From positions 3,596,001 to 3,660,000 of the forward strand of contig NZ_CP116034.1 of the NCBI RefSeq assembly GCF_027945075.1: a stretch of 64,000 nucleotides of DNA. The letters are read 5' to 3'. The stretch comes from Chryseobacterium sp. CY350 (GTDB lineage: Bacteria; Bacteroidota; Bacteroidia; Flavobacteriales; Weeksellaceae). The notes under the pieces were generated by a model that was given only the letters and a program-made list of their open reading frames with translations, did no database searches and was not told the origin of the DNA. The translations under genes were made by a program, and so were the position numbers. Positions 16,271 to 24,133 of this stretch are shown here, piece after piece (the first letter of the stretch is position 1; the number at the start of each line of letters is the position of its first letter).

Positions 16271-16325
16271 GAAATTACGAATTACGAATTTTACAGATAA
16301 TATTTTTAAACTAAAAAAAGCGATT

Positions 16326-17201
16326 ATGCAACAAAAAACATACACAGGACAGCCTGTACTTACATTGAACAACGGAGTTGATATTCCAGCTTTAGGTTTT
16401 GGCGTCTGGCAAATGGAAGACTTGAAAGAGTGCGAAAATGCTGTTATTAAAGCTATCCAGACTGGTTACAGAATGATTGATACGGCATCCATTTATCAAA
16501 ATGAAACTGCGGTCGGAAATGCTGTGAAAAATAGTGGTGTCAATAGAGATGAGCTTTTCATCACATCAAAACTGTGGGTTCAAAGTCATGGTTATGAGAA
16601 CGCTAAAAGTGCTTTCCAGAGAACGCTTGACAGGTTGCAGCTTGATTATCTCGATATGTATCTTATTCACTGGCCTTTCGGAGATTTTTTGGGAGCCTGG
16701 AAAGCGATGGAAGAATTGTACCAGGAAGGAAAAATAAAGGCAATCGGAGTCTGCAACTTTACAATTGAGAAACTGGAAGAATTAAAGGCAAACTCAAATG
16801 TGCTGCCTGTGATTAATCAGATTGAATTGCATCCTTTGTTCCAGCAAAAAGAACTTCAGGTTTACAATAGGGAAAATAATATCGTTACTCAACCGTGGAG
16901 CCCGCTTGGTAACGGAAACGCAGGACTTTTAGATAATGAAGATTTAAAAAATATTGCAGAAAAATATCAAAAAACTGTTGCTCAGATTATTTTAAGATGG
17001 CATTTGCAGGAAGGTTTCTGCGTGATTCCAAAGTCTGTTACTCCATCTAGAATCGAAGAAAATTTCAATGTTTTTGATTTTGAATTATCAGAAGACGAGA
17101 TTAATATTGTTCGCTCTTTAAATACCGGAAAAAGATTATTTTTTGACCCGAAAGATCCGGCTTGGGAAGAAAAAATGCTGAATTCTGTTGCGGATATTTA
17201 A
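16326..17201 (+). CDS. aldo/keto reductase
   Basis: 291 residues with the (beta/alpha)8 aldo/keto reductase pattern. Visible are PALGFGVWQM, the catalytic region MIDTASIYQNETAVG (Asp and Tyr), the Lys in LFITSKLWVQS, the His in DMYLIHWPFG, and the C-terminal NADPH-site IPKSVTPSRIEENFNVFDFELS. It reduces aldehydes or ketones with NADPH. A clean terminator follows at 17242-17270. The gene may form an operon with the LysR gene. Confidence 0.93.
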   Translation: MQQKTYTGQPVLTLNNGVDIPALGFGVWQMEDLKECENAVIKAIQTGYRMIDTASIYQNETAVGNAVKNSGVNRDELFITSKLWVQSHGYENAKSAFQRTLDRLQLDYLDMYLIHWPFGDFLGAWKAMEELYQEGKIKAIGVCNFTIEKLEELKANSNVLPVINQIELHPLFQQKELQVYNRENNIVTQPWSPLGNGNAGLLDNEDLKNIAEKYQKTVAQIILRWHLQEGFCVIPKSVTPSRIEENFNVFDFELSEDEINIVRSLNTGKRLFFDPKDPAWEEKMLNSVADI

Positions 17202-17241
17202 TTACTGATAAAATTCATCTTTGAAAAGAGCATATCAACTA

Positions 17242-17270
17242 AAGAAGCAATCTATTTTGCTTCTTTTTTT
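17242..17270 (+). terminator. terminator of the aldo/keto reductase gene
   Basis: AAGAAGCAA (17242-17250) and TTGCTTCTT (17257-17265) form a 9-bp stem with a six-base loop, followed by T7. Confidence 0.75.
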
Positions 17271-17294
17271 ATTACATTTAAATAAAATAACTTT

Positions 17295-17359
17295 ATGTTT
17301 TTCCCGGATATAATTTCACAAAAAAACTCAATATAAAATATCCCATTATTCAGGCTCCT
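17295..17359 (+). other. out-of-frame 5' end of the nitronate monooxygenase gene with slippery heptamer
   Basis: The frame that continues into the nitronate monooxygenase reads NFTKKLNIKYPIIQAP just before its ATG at 17360. This is exactly the usual N-terminus of the family, yet it has no start codon before an upstream stop at 17288. An ATG at 17295 is in a different frame. At 17321-17327 the bases are A-AAA-AAC in the ATG frame, the classic -1 slip site. A -1 shift here joins the two frames. A lost A in an A8 run gives the same result. Confidence 0.6.
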
Positions 17360-18352
17360 ATGTTTGGAGTGAGTACGCCAAAAATGGTTGCTGCTGCAAA
17401 TAATGCAGATTGTTTGGGAACTTTAGCTTTGGCAGATCTTACTGCGGAAAAGTCGGTTGAATTGATTCGTGAAACCAAAAAACTGACAGATAAACATTTC
17501 GCAGCGAATATTTTCGTTCACAAAATTCCTGAAATTACGGATTCTTTGAAGTTGAAATTTATCAAAACAAAACAGTTTATCGAGCAACTTGCCACAGAAA
17601 ATAATCTTAAAGTCAGTCTTCCGAATCTTGAAGAAATCAAATTAAATTCCTATCACGAACAAATCGATGTAATCATTGATGAAAACTGCAAAATTCTAAG
17701 TTTTACGTTTGGAAATCTTGATGATAAAAGCATTCGGAAATTAAAGGAAAATGGAGTTACATTGATCGGAACTTGTACTTCGGTTGAGGAAGCTTTAGCT
17801 CTCGAAAAATCAGGAATCGACATCATTTGCGTTCAGGGAATTGAAGCAGGTGGTCACAGAGGAAGTTTTGAGGCTGAGAATATTCCGAAAATTGGCGGTT
17901 TGTCTTTGTTGTCGCAGGTTTACGATTCTGTAAAAGTTCCGTTAATTTACGCAGGTGGAATTTACAATGATAAAACTTTAAAAGCCTCAAAAGAATTGGG
18001 AGCGCAAGGTTTTCAGGTAGGAAGTATTTTATTGGCTTCTCAGGAAAGTGCTTTGCAACCGTTTGAAAAAGAAAGACTTAAAAATGTAAATGAAAAAGAA
18101 ATTCTTTTAACTAAAAGTTTTTCAGGACGTTATGCAAGAGGAATTGAAAATACATTTATCCGGACTTTAGACAATTCAGAATATATTTTGCCATATCCTT
18201 ATCAGAATAAATTGACAAATGAATTGAGAAAAGTTGCAAAAGCCATGAATAATTTAGATTTTGTGAATATTTGGGTAGGACAGTCGATTCATAATTACAG
18301 CGAATTTTTAACGGAGGAAATTCTCAAAAAATTAATTCAGGATTGCGAATAA
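17360..18352 (+). CDS. nitronate monooxygenase (2-nitropropane dioxygenase-like), 5' end frame-disrupted
   Basis: The frame from ATG 17360 gives 330 residues. It carries the FMN-binding TIM barrel with CVQGIEAGGHRG (catalytic His and the glycine loop), PLIYAGGIYND and LGAQGFQVGSILLASQES. The enzyme oxidises nitronates and related nitro compounds. The first strand with the motif PIIQAPM lies mostly upstream of this ATG, in frame but without a start codon, so the natural product needs an upstream start and a frame change (see 17295-17359). It is either damaged by a one-base deletion, a sequencing error, or translated by frameshift. Confidence 0.85.
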   Translation: MFGVSTPKMVAAANNADCLGTLALADLTAEKSVELIRETKKLTDKHFAANIFVHKIPEITDSLKLKFIKTKQFIEQLATENNLKVSLPNLEEIKLNSYHEQIDVIIDENCKILSFTFGNLDDKSIRKLKENGVTLIGTCTSVEEALALEKSGIDIICVQGIEAGGHRGSFEAENIPKIGGLSLLSQVYDSVKVPLIYAGGIYNDKTLKASKELGAQGFQVGSILLASQESALQPFEKERLKNVNEKEILLTKSFSGRYARGIENTFIRTLDNSEYILPYPYQNKLTNELRKVAKAMNNLDFVNIWVGQSIHNYSEFLTEEILKKLIQDCE

Positions 18353-18357
18353 CAAGC

Positions 18358-18387
18358 AAAAATCCTTTCAATTTGAAAGGATTTTTT
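18358..18387. terminator. bidirectional terminator
   Basis: AAAAATCCTTTC and GAAAGGATTTTT form a strong stem between the convergent nitronate monooxygenase and Mur-ligase genes. Confidence 0.7.
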
Positions 18388-18410
18388 ATATTTTGATAAA
18401 TGAAAATTAA

Positions 18411-19748
18411 TTATTTCGTCAAATCTAAACCACCAAAATTACCCGAACTCATCATCATATAAACACCTTTGGTTTTATCTAATGAATCCCAGTACGCATG
18501 AAGTTCTTCTGCATTGGCAAAGACTTTAAGATTCTCATTCTTAAATTTTTCTTTGATTAAATCAGGAGAAATAGGCTCCATTCTTTTGATCTTTAAAGCA
18601 TCTTCAGAATAGAAAACAATGGCTTCATCCAAACCGTCCATTGCGTGATCATATTGTTCTAAAAATATAGGGTTTAAACTTGAATAGGTGTGTAATTCCA
18701 GAAAACCGTATTTTTTTTCATTTTTAAATTGCTCACAGAAAGCTTTTACCACAGCTTTGACTTTGCTTGGTGCATGTGCGAAGTCTTTATAAAGAATTCC
18801 TTTATCTTCTCTCTCTACTTTTTCGAGACGTTTTGAAGCACCTTTGAAGCTCATAATCGCATCATAAAAATCTTCATCCATGATACCTAAAGTATGACAT
18901 ATATGCCTTGCTCCTTCAAGATTTAATAAATTGTGTGCGCCAAAAACAGAAAGCGGAATATCTCCCATTTCGGTTTTTAAATGAACTTTTCCATTCACGA
19001 TTTCGTATTCCGGAGTTTTGTAAGGGATTTTTCTGAAGTAATTTTCAGCATTTTCAATTACTTTTACGACTTCCACATCTTCTTCGTTGTATACTAAAAC
19101 TCCGCCCGCAGTAATACTCGCAACAAATTTTCTAAACTGATCAATGTAATCATCAAACGTTTTAAAAACATTGATGTGATCCCACGCAATACCGCTTAGT
19201 AAAGCAATATTCGGTTGATACAGTAAAAATTTGGAACGAAGATCTATCGGAGAAGAAAGATACTCGTCACCTTCCAAAACCATAAAATCATTGTCTTCCG
19301 TTAGTTTTACCATACAGTCGAAACCTTCAAGCTGTGCTCCCACCATAAAATCTACGTCTTTCTGGTGAAAATTCAGAACATGAAGAATCATTGAAGTGAT
19401 CGTAGTTTTCCCATGCGAACCTGCGATGACAACGCGTGTTTTTGTTTTTGCCTGTTCGTATAAAAATTCGGGATAAGAGTATATTTTTAAACCTAAATCT
19501 TTCGCTTTTGCCAATTCAGGATTGTCCTGATGAGCGTGCATTCCGAGGATAACAGCGTCAATATCAGAAGTTATTTTATCGGGAAACCATCCCAACTCTT
19601 GAGGAAGAATATTTTTTTTTTCTAATCTTGATTTTGAAGGTTCAAAAATGGCATCATCTGAGCCGGAAACTTCATATCCTTTATCTTTTAACGCAATGGC
19701 AAGGTTGTGCATGGCGCTTCCGCCGATGGCTATGAAATGGGTTTTCAA
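18411..19748 (-). CDS. mpl: Mur ligase, Mpl-type (UDP-N-acetylmuramate:tripeptide ligase)
   Basis: A 445-residue cytosolic ATP-dependent ligase. The N-terminal MKTHFIAIGGSAMHNLAIALKDKGYEVSGSD is the UDP-MurNAc-binding Rossmann part. GSHGKTTITSM is the P-loop. Downstream LEGDEYLSS and GIAWDHINVF fit Mpl. Length and the early GGSAMHNLA rather than GIGGxGMS favour Mpl, which recycles muropeptides by attaching the tripeptide to UDP-MurNAc, over MurC. The start is close to the neighbouring lipoprotein's stop on the same strand. Confidence 0.8.
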   Translation of the reverse strand: MKTHFIAIGGSAMHNLAIALKDKGYEVSGSDDAIFEPSKSRLEKKNILPQELGWFPDKITSDIDAVILGMHAHQDNPELAKAKDLGLKIYSYPEFLYEQAKTKTRVVIAGSHGKTTITSMILHVLNFHQKDVDFMVGAQLEGFDCMVKLTEDNDFMVLEGDEYLSSPIDLRSKFLLYQPNIALLSGIAWDHINVFKTFDDYIDQFRKFVASITAGGVLVYNEEDVEVVKVIENAENYFRKIPYKTPEYEIVNGKVHLKTEMGDIPLSVFGAHNLLNLEGARHICHTLGIMDEDFYDAIMSFKGASKRLEKVEREDKGILYKDFAHAPSKVKAVVKAFCEQFKNEKKYGFLELHTYSSLNPIFLEQYDHAMDGLDEAIVFYSEDALKIKRMEPISPDLIKEKFKNENLKVFANAEELHAYWDSLDKTKGVYMMMSSGNFGGLDLTK

Positions 19749-19750
19749 AT

Positions 19751-20191
19751 CTATTGAGTGTTTTTTACGTTTTTAGTAATGATGTCTTGAAAAGCACTGA
19801 CAACACGATCCCAATTATTTTTAGATTGAGGCATTATCATGCTCGCGTCAGTTTTATTGGCACTGTTTTCACCGTTTTTCACATTGATGGAAACAGAAAC
19901 ATGGTCGTAAAGCTTTTTGTGGTCTTCTACAATCTGTCTGAACTTATTCTGAGTCAGGGTTTTGTTCAGATTCTGAATATCTTCATTGGTAAGCTTAAAG
20001 TTTGTTTTGATTTTTTTCCCCTGTCCTTCATAAGAGTAGCGAGCATTGTTCCCTTTTATTAGAAGGTTTTCGTAGATCGGCGTTAAGCCGCCACTTTTTG
20101 AATAACTCATATCAAAATCTGAATACATTTTCTGACTGTTGCACGAAATAGTAATCACAATGGCTATTAATATTGCTATTAAATTTTTCAT
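19751..20191 (-). CDS. hypothetical lipoprotein
   Basis: 146 residues beginning MKNLIAILIAIVITISCNSQ, a lipoprotein signal with Cys near residue 17. The mature part is about 125 residues, hydrophilic, with no domain I recognise. The stop is two bases from the start of mpl and the start is 16 bp after plsC, so it lies in a plsC-lipoprotein-mpl operon. Function unknown. Confidence 0.7.
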   Translation of the reverse strand: MKNLIAILIAIVITISCNSQKMYSDFDMSYSKSGGLTPIYENLLIKGNNARYSYEGQGKKIKTNFKLTNEDIQNLNKTLTQNKFRQIVEDHKKLYDHVSVSINVKNGENSANKTDASMIMPQSKNNWDRVVSAFQDIITKNVKNTQ

Positions 20192-20207
20192 AATGACCTA
20201 AAATTTT

Positions 20208-21008
20208 TTATAAATTGTGGTTTTCAGATTTTTTTGCTTTGATCTCTTCATCGTAGGTGTGTAAAACATTGAAGTCTTCCGTCTGCTCAATGGCAGTCAT
20301 TATTTTCAGAAGAATCTGTTGTGCATTTTCATGATCGTAATCGATGTCTAAAGGCTTTTTAAATTCCATTGTAGGTTTTACGCCGGTTACTTTTACACGA
20401 AGTCCTTTTTTATCAAATGCTCTTCTGAATCCGTTTATTTTGATGGGAATTACAATTGGTCTCTGGTTTTTGATCAGTTTTGCTGTTCCTTTTCTTCCCT
20501 GTGCAAAAGCTGCGGTCGTTCCTTGCGGAAAAGTGGCTACCCAGCCGTTGTCTAGGGCTTTCATGATATTATCAATTTCACCCAGATCAACCATTCTGTT
20601 GACGTTTTTACCTTCTGCCCTCCATGTTCTTTTTACGGTTACAGCTCCTGCGATTTTGAAAATTTTAGGAAGAATTCCTTTATTCATGGTTTCTTCGGCG
20701 GCAACATAGTAAAAATCTACTCTTGGATTGAGAAGATAAATCGGGTTTTTTATTGTATTTAAATATCCGTTGTTCACTGCGCAAAATGCATGATACATTG
20801 CCGCTACATCAGCAAAATAAGTCTGATGATTGGATACGAAAAGTACATTAGAATCCGGAAGGTCTACCAAATGCTCAGTTCCGGAGATTTTAAGCTTATT
20901 AAAGCCATTAAATCTTCTGTAGGAAACGATTCCTAAAATGAAGATGATAAACCTTTTTAAAAAATAAGGAGTGCCGAACGAATCGGTAAATATGTTCTTC
21001 TTCGCCAT
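20208..21008 (-). CDS. plsC: 1-acyl-sn-glycerol-3-phosphate acyltransferase (PlsC type)
   Basis: 266 residues of the LPLAT family, which transfers an acyl chain to lysophosphatidate. Motif I reads SNHQTYFADVAAMY, with His61 and Asp67 separated by five residues rather than the usual four. Motif III appears as FPQGTTAAF. A hydrophobic N-terminal stretch (residues 12-25) should anchor it to the membrane. It heads a three-gene group with a lipoprotein and mpl. The spacing in motif I is unusual but otherwise the motifs fit. Confidence 0.85.
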   Translation of the reverse strand: MAKKNIFTDSFGTPYFLKRFIIFILGIVSYRRFNGFNKLKISGTEHLVDLPDSNVLFVSNHQTYFADVAAMYHAFCAVNNGYLNTIKNPIYLLNPRVDFYYVAAEETMNKGILPKIFKIAGAVTVKRTWRAEGKNVNRMVDLGEIDNIMKALDNGWVATFPQGTTAAFAQGRKGTAKLIKNQRPIVIPIKINGFRRAFDKKGLRVKVTGVKPTMEFKKPLDIDYDHENAQQILLKIMTAIEQTEDFNVLHTYDEEIKAKKSENHNL

Positions 21009-21036
21009 TTTTTAATTAAACATAATATCTGCAAAG

Positions 21037-21666
21037 TTACATTTTTTTAATCAACTGGCTGAATTCGCTGAGTATCATTGCAGTTGCTCCCCAGATAATA
21101 TATCCGTTGAAATTGATTACAGGAACTTCTTTTCCGCCTGCTCCCGGCAATGCCATTATTTCCGGTGAATCCGGAAGGTTCAGAAATGATGTGATCGGAA
21201 ATTCTATAACTTCTACAGCCTCACTTTCTTGTAAAATAAACTCAGGATTTCTTTTGGAATAAGAAATGTAGGGATATACGTAAAAATTACTCGGCGGAAT
21301 ATAAATCGGTGACATTTCGCGAATGATTCTTACATAAGGTTTTTCCAGACCTATTTCTTCGGAAGTCTCTCGTATTGCGGTTTCGGCAAAATCCTGATCA
21401 AATTCTTCCCGCTTTCCTCCAGGCAAAGATATTTGTCCGCTGTGTCTGTCGCGCTCATTTTCTGTACGTTGTATGAGCGGGAAATACCATTCGTTATTTC
21501 TAAGGTAAAGAACAATATTGACGGCAGCAAATTTCGGGTTTTTTGCTAAAATCTCATCATTGGAAAATACTGCACGATAAGGCGGCGAGAAAATACCATG
21601 TGCGTTGGCGCCATCCAATTGAGCATTTTTAAGCTTTTTTAGTAAATCTTTTCCAAAACTTTCCAT
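21037..21666 (-). CDS. NUDIX hydrolase (CoA pyrophosphatase-like)
   Basis: 209 residues. The NUDIX box GGKREEF...ETAIRETSEEIGL (GX5EX7REUXEEXGU) is intact. The flanking segments LIQRTENERDRHSGQISLPGG match the coenzyme A pyrophosphatase subfamily, whose hallmark is a conserved stretch just ahead of the box. It cleaves a diphosphate, probably of CoA. It lies 28 bp upstream of plsC on the same strand and may be in its operon. Confidence 0.88.
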   Translation of the reverse strand: MESFGKDLLKKLKNAQLDGANAHGIFSPPYRAVFSNDEILAKNPKFAAVNIVLYLRNNEWYFPLIQRTENERDRHSGQISLPGGKREEFDQDFAETAIRETSEEIGLEKPYVRIIREMSPIYIPPSNFYVYPYISYSKRNPEFILQESEAVEVIEFPITSFLNLPDSPEIMALPGAGGKEVPVINFNGYIIWGATAMILSEFSQLIKKM

Positions 21667-21744
21667 ATCTCAAATTTACTAATATTTCTTATTATAAAGA
21701 AATCGTATTGATGGCAATTGGTGATAAATCTCAATAATAAAAAG

Positions 21745-21807
21745 TACCGTATTTATACCTACGAGTACGGTAACTGATTGTAATGATACCACAATACCGG
21801 AAACGGT
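21745..21807 (+). promoter_or_regulatory. repeated CCGTA/TACGG sites upstream of the large curlin
   Basis: TACCGTA (21745-21751) and TACGGTA (21766-21772) are inverted copies about 21 bp centre to centre, two helical turns. Read as the CCGTA-N4-TACGG site found at 23603 and 29019, there are imperfect copies at 21747-21760 and 21757-21770. A further ACCG-GAAA-CGGT palindrome lies at 21796-21807. They sit about 100-150 bp before the predicted start of transcription, as activator sites might. Confidence 0.55.
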
Positions 21808-21880
21808 TACGAATTAAACTGTATCTGATGATATTTACAATTTACCCTTTTATGATGGTTTTTAGGGCTCGGGAGAGTTC

Positions 21881-21888
21881 TACATTTG
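21881..21888 (+). promoter_or_regulatory. -7 element of the large curlin gene
   Basis: TACATTTG (21881-21888) matches TAnnTTTG, with a T-rich stretch near -33. The start of transcription should be about 21895 and the ATG is at 21915. Confidence 0.5.
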
Positions 21889-21914
21889 TATCACTAACCA
21901 ATAAAATTTTTACC

Positions 21915-23429
21915 ATGAAAAAATTAGTAACAGGAGCTTTTGTTGTATTATCAGCAAGTTTCGCTTATGCTCAAAACAGTGATAATACTGTAAACCAGTC
22001 AGGAACTAATAATACTGCTGCAGTAACACAATTAGGAAGTCAGCTATGGGGGAACGAAAATACCTCAAATCAAACAGGTTTTGGTAACTCTGTCAATGTT
22101 TATCAAAAAAGTAACAGTGCCCGTAACAAATCAGAAACTACTCAGGATGGAACTTTAAACGTTGCGAACGTTTCTCAAGGAAATGGTTTCTCCGCAGGTG
22201 GAGTTGAGGTTTCTCAGGATCAGGATGGTTTAAGAAACCGTGCAACTGCGACTCAGCAATTTTCTTATGGCTCAAAAATGAATCAGACTCAGGATGGTAC
22301 TTTCAACACCGTAACTGCTACACAGGGTGGTGGAGATGTGAGATCTACTATTGATCAGATTCAGGATGGTAATTTCAATACGGCTACTGCATCTCAGAGT
22401 CAGGTAGGATATGTACGTCCTACAGGAGTTTACAGCACAGCAAATGATATTGATCAACTTCAGGATGGTAATTTAAATATGGCTACTGCGACCCAGGTAG
22501 GATATTTAAATAAATTAAATCAAAATCAGGACGGAAACATGAATAATGCTTCTTCAAGCCAAACAGGAACGAGACATGAAGCTGTTCAGACTCAGGATGG
22601 AAATTTAAATAACGCATCAAATACACAGACAGGGACTCATCAGATAGCGACTCAGACTCAGGATGGAAACCTAAACCGTGCAACTTCTACACAGTCTGGA
22701 AACGATCATTCTGCTTCTCAGTATCAAAATGGTAACTCAAACCGTGCAACTTCCACACAATCCGGAGGTTCTTCTTGGTTGGTACAATCTCAGACTGGGA
22801 ACAGCAACGTTGGTGTTGTAAACCAATCTGGTGGAACGTATAATGGTGCAATGCAGGTGCAAAATAATAATAATAACAATGCATCAATCGATCAGGTAGG
22901 AAACAGCAACGGAGCCGGCCAGTACCAAACAGGATTGAGAAACATGGCAGATACAGATCAAACCGGAGCAAACAACTCATCAGATACCAACCAAAATGGT
23001 AATGATAATGAGGCTTACGTTGTTCAAAATAATAATTACAACAGAGCTGAGATCGACCAAATTGGAAATGATAACTACGCAAGCAGCGCACAGAGCGGAA
23101 CTTCAAGCAATGCAGGCAACAGCAACAGTGTAACAATGTATCAGGATGGAAGTGACAACAGCGCTATGGCAACTCAGTCTGTTGGAAGAAGCAATTCTTT
23201 AGTTTCCAATCAATATGGATCTATGAATCTTATAGAAAGTGATCAAATGGGTAGCAGCAATACAGCAACTATCAAACAGGGATCATCAGCAATGGATGCA
23301 AATAATAACGAAGCATATGTAATGCAGAATGGTACAAGCAATACGCTTACTCTAAATCAAATGTCTAACGGAAACATGCACACATCTAGCCAGATGGGTA
23401 GCGGAAATTCAATTGTAGTAAATCAATAA
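21915..23429 (+). CDS. csgA: curlin major subunit (CsgA-like), expanded to about 20 repeats
   Basis: The true start is the ATG at 21915: it gives the signal peptide MKKLVTGAFVVLSASFAYAQ, while an ATG 44 codons upstream lies in the promoter region. The 504-residue protein is almost entirely curlin-type repeats of about 22-23 residues, with recurring QxQDGNxNxAxxxQxG. There are roughly 20 repeats, against 5 in the 151-residue E. coli CsgA. It should form amyloid fibres outside the cell. The Gln/Asn ladder positions are regular. It has its own terminator and lies ahead of the csg operon. Confidence 0.9.
   Translation: MKKLVTGAFVVLSASFAYAQNSDNTVNQSGTNNTAAVTQLGSQLWGNENTSNQTGFGNSVNVYQKSNSARNKSETTQDGTLNVANVSQGNGFSAGGVEVSQDQDGLRNRATATQQFSYGSKMNQTQDGTFNTVTATQGGGDVRSTIDQIQDGNFNTATASQSQVGYVRPTGVYSTANDIDQLQDGNLNMATATQVGYLNKLNQNQDGNMNNASSSQTGTRHEAVQTQDGNLNNASNTQTGTHQIATQTQDGNLNRATSTQSGNDHSASQYQNGNSNRATSTQSGGSSWLVQSQTGNSNVGVVNQSGGTYNGAMQVQNNNNNNASIDQVGNSNGAGQYQTGLRNMADTDQTGANNSSDTNQNGNDNEAYVVQNNNYNRAEIDQIGNDNYASSAQSGTSSNAGNSNSVTMYQDGSDNSAMATQSVGRSNSLVSNQYGSMNLIESDQMGSSNTATIKQGSSAMDANNNEAYVMQNGTSNTLTLNQMSNGNMHTSSQMGSGNSIVVNQ
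21990..23429 (+). repeat. tandem curlin coding repeats
   Basis: The bases show repeated copies of a block centred on CAGGATGGAAATTTAAAT-like sequence, about every 66-69 bp. They encode the QDGNxNxA curlin motif and are not selfish repeats. Confidence 0.75.
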
Positions 23430-23460
23430 TTACAGGAGAGTAATTCCTGTAAAGTATTTT
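23430..23460 (+). terminator. weak hairpin after the large curlin
   Basis: TTACAGGA (23430-23437) and TCCTGTAA (23445-23452) form an 8-bp stem, starting at the base after the stop codon, with a short T stretch. It could attenuate or stabilise the curlin mRNA. Confidence 0.5.
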
Positions 23461-23560
23461 TAAAGCAGCATTTGCAGACAGAAAATCTTTTGAAGTCAGG
23501 GTTTTCACAGCGCACAACTGTTATTTAAAAACACATAACTTTATTATATTTATACATCAA

Positions 23561-23586
23561 GGAGAGACTTCGGTTTCTCCTTTTTT
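23561..23586 (+). terminator. terminator with TTCG tetraloop
   Basis: GGAGAGAC-TTCG-GTTTCTCC is a stem with a stable UUCG loop, followed by T6. It separates the large curlin from the csgB-E-F-G operon. Confidence 0.75.
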
Positions 23587-23602
23587 GGCTTCATCATTTT
23601 CT

Positions 23603-23618
23603 CCGTAAAAATACGGTA
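23603..23618 (+). promoter_or_regulatory. palindrome CCGTA-N4-TACGG upstream of the csgB operon
   Basis: CCGTA (23603-23607), AAAA, TACGG (23612-23616), then TA. It is the same form as the site at 29019-29034 before the LuxR gene and the imperfect sites before the large curlin. Further TAACGGTAT is at 23675-23683. It is about 93 bp upstream of the predicted start. Confidence 0.55.
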
Positions 23619-23666
23619 GTGCATAACGGCAATCAGTGATTTTAAGCTCGTAACCGTTTAACGTGT

Positions 23667-23696
23667 TTTGTATATAACGGTATTCCAGTACCTTTA
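23667..23696 (+). promoter_or_regulatory. promoter of the csgB operon
   Basis: TTTG (23667-23670), 18 bp, TACCTTTA (23689-23696): a near-consensus promoter, with transcription starting about seven bases before the ATG. Confidence 0.55.
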
Positions 23697-23709
23697 AAAA
23701 AAAATAAGA

Positions 23710-24123
23710 ATGAAAACCTTTGAGAAAATATTTATTACCCTTGTACTTCTCTCAACGATGTTGGCGAAGTCGCAGCAGATAGACTGGAGTCTTATCAACA
23801 GCCAGACAGCAATTGGTATCATCAATACGCCAGTTTCAGATCCTTCATTCATTACATCTTCGGTTTCACAAGTCTTGCAGGTAGGAGATTTAAACAATGC
23901 TGATCTCCGGATCAATTCTAAGACCAATATTATGGTGCAGCAGTTTGGTGATCAAAATAGTATTTATTTTAATAATGCTTTTTCTTCAAAGGAAGCTAAA
24001 ACAGTAATTACCACGCAGGGAGACAATAATATCGTAGACATTACCGGAACCAACAGTATCTCAGATAAAATGCATCTGAACGTGCAGGGTGAGAATATGG
24101 CGGTGTTTATGCGAAATTATTAA
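23710..24123 (+). CDS. csgB: curlin minor subunit / nucleator (CsgB-like)
   Basis: 137 residues with a signal peptide (MKTFEKIFITLVLLSTMLAKS). The mature part has four or five curlin-type units: QVGDLNNADL, QQFGDQNSIYF, TTQGDNNIVDI and NVQGENMAVFM. It is short and ends in a non-repeat tail (FMRNY). The first position in the csg operon and the small size fit the CsgB role of nucleating CsgA on the cell surface. The assignment as nucleator rather than a second curlin is inference. Confidence 0.7.
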   Translation: MKTFEKIFITLVLLSTMLAKSQQIDWSLINSQTAIGIINTPVSDPSFITSSVSQVLQVGDLNNADLRINSKTNIMVQQFGDQNSIYFNNAFSSKEAKTVITTQGDNNIVDITGTNSISDKMHLNVQGENMAVFMRNY

Positions 24124-24133
24124 ACAATCGACT

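Noticed and set aside
16271..16310. Direct repeat ATTACGA after the LysR gene
   Set aside because: Only two 7-bp copies in AT-rich DNA; no reason to see a site.
22687..23136. 149-codon frame opposite to the large curlin
   Set aside because: An antisense shadow of the curlin repeats, Cys/His/Leu-rich without a start context.
21990..23429. CRISPR-like regular repeats
   Set aside because: The regular repeats are in frame and encode the curlin QDGN motif; there are no unique spacers.
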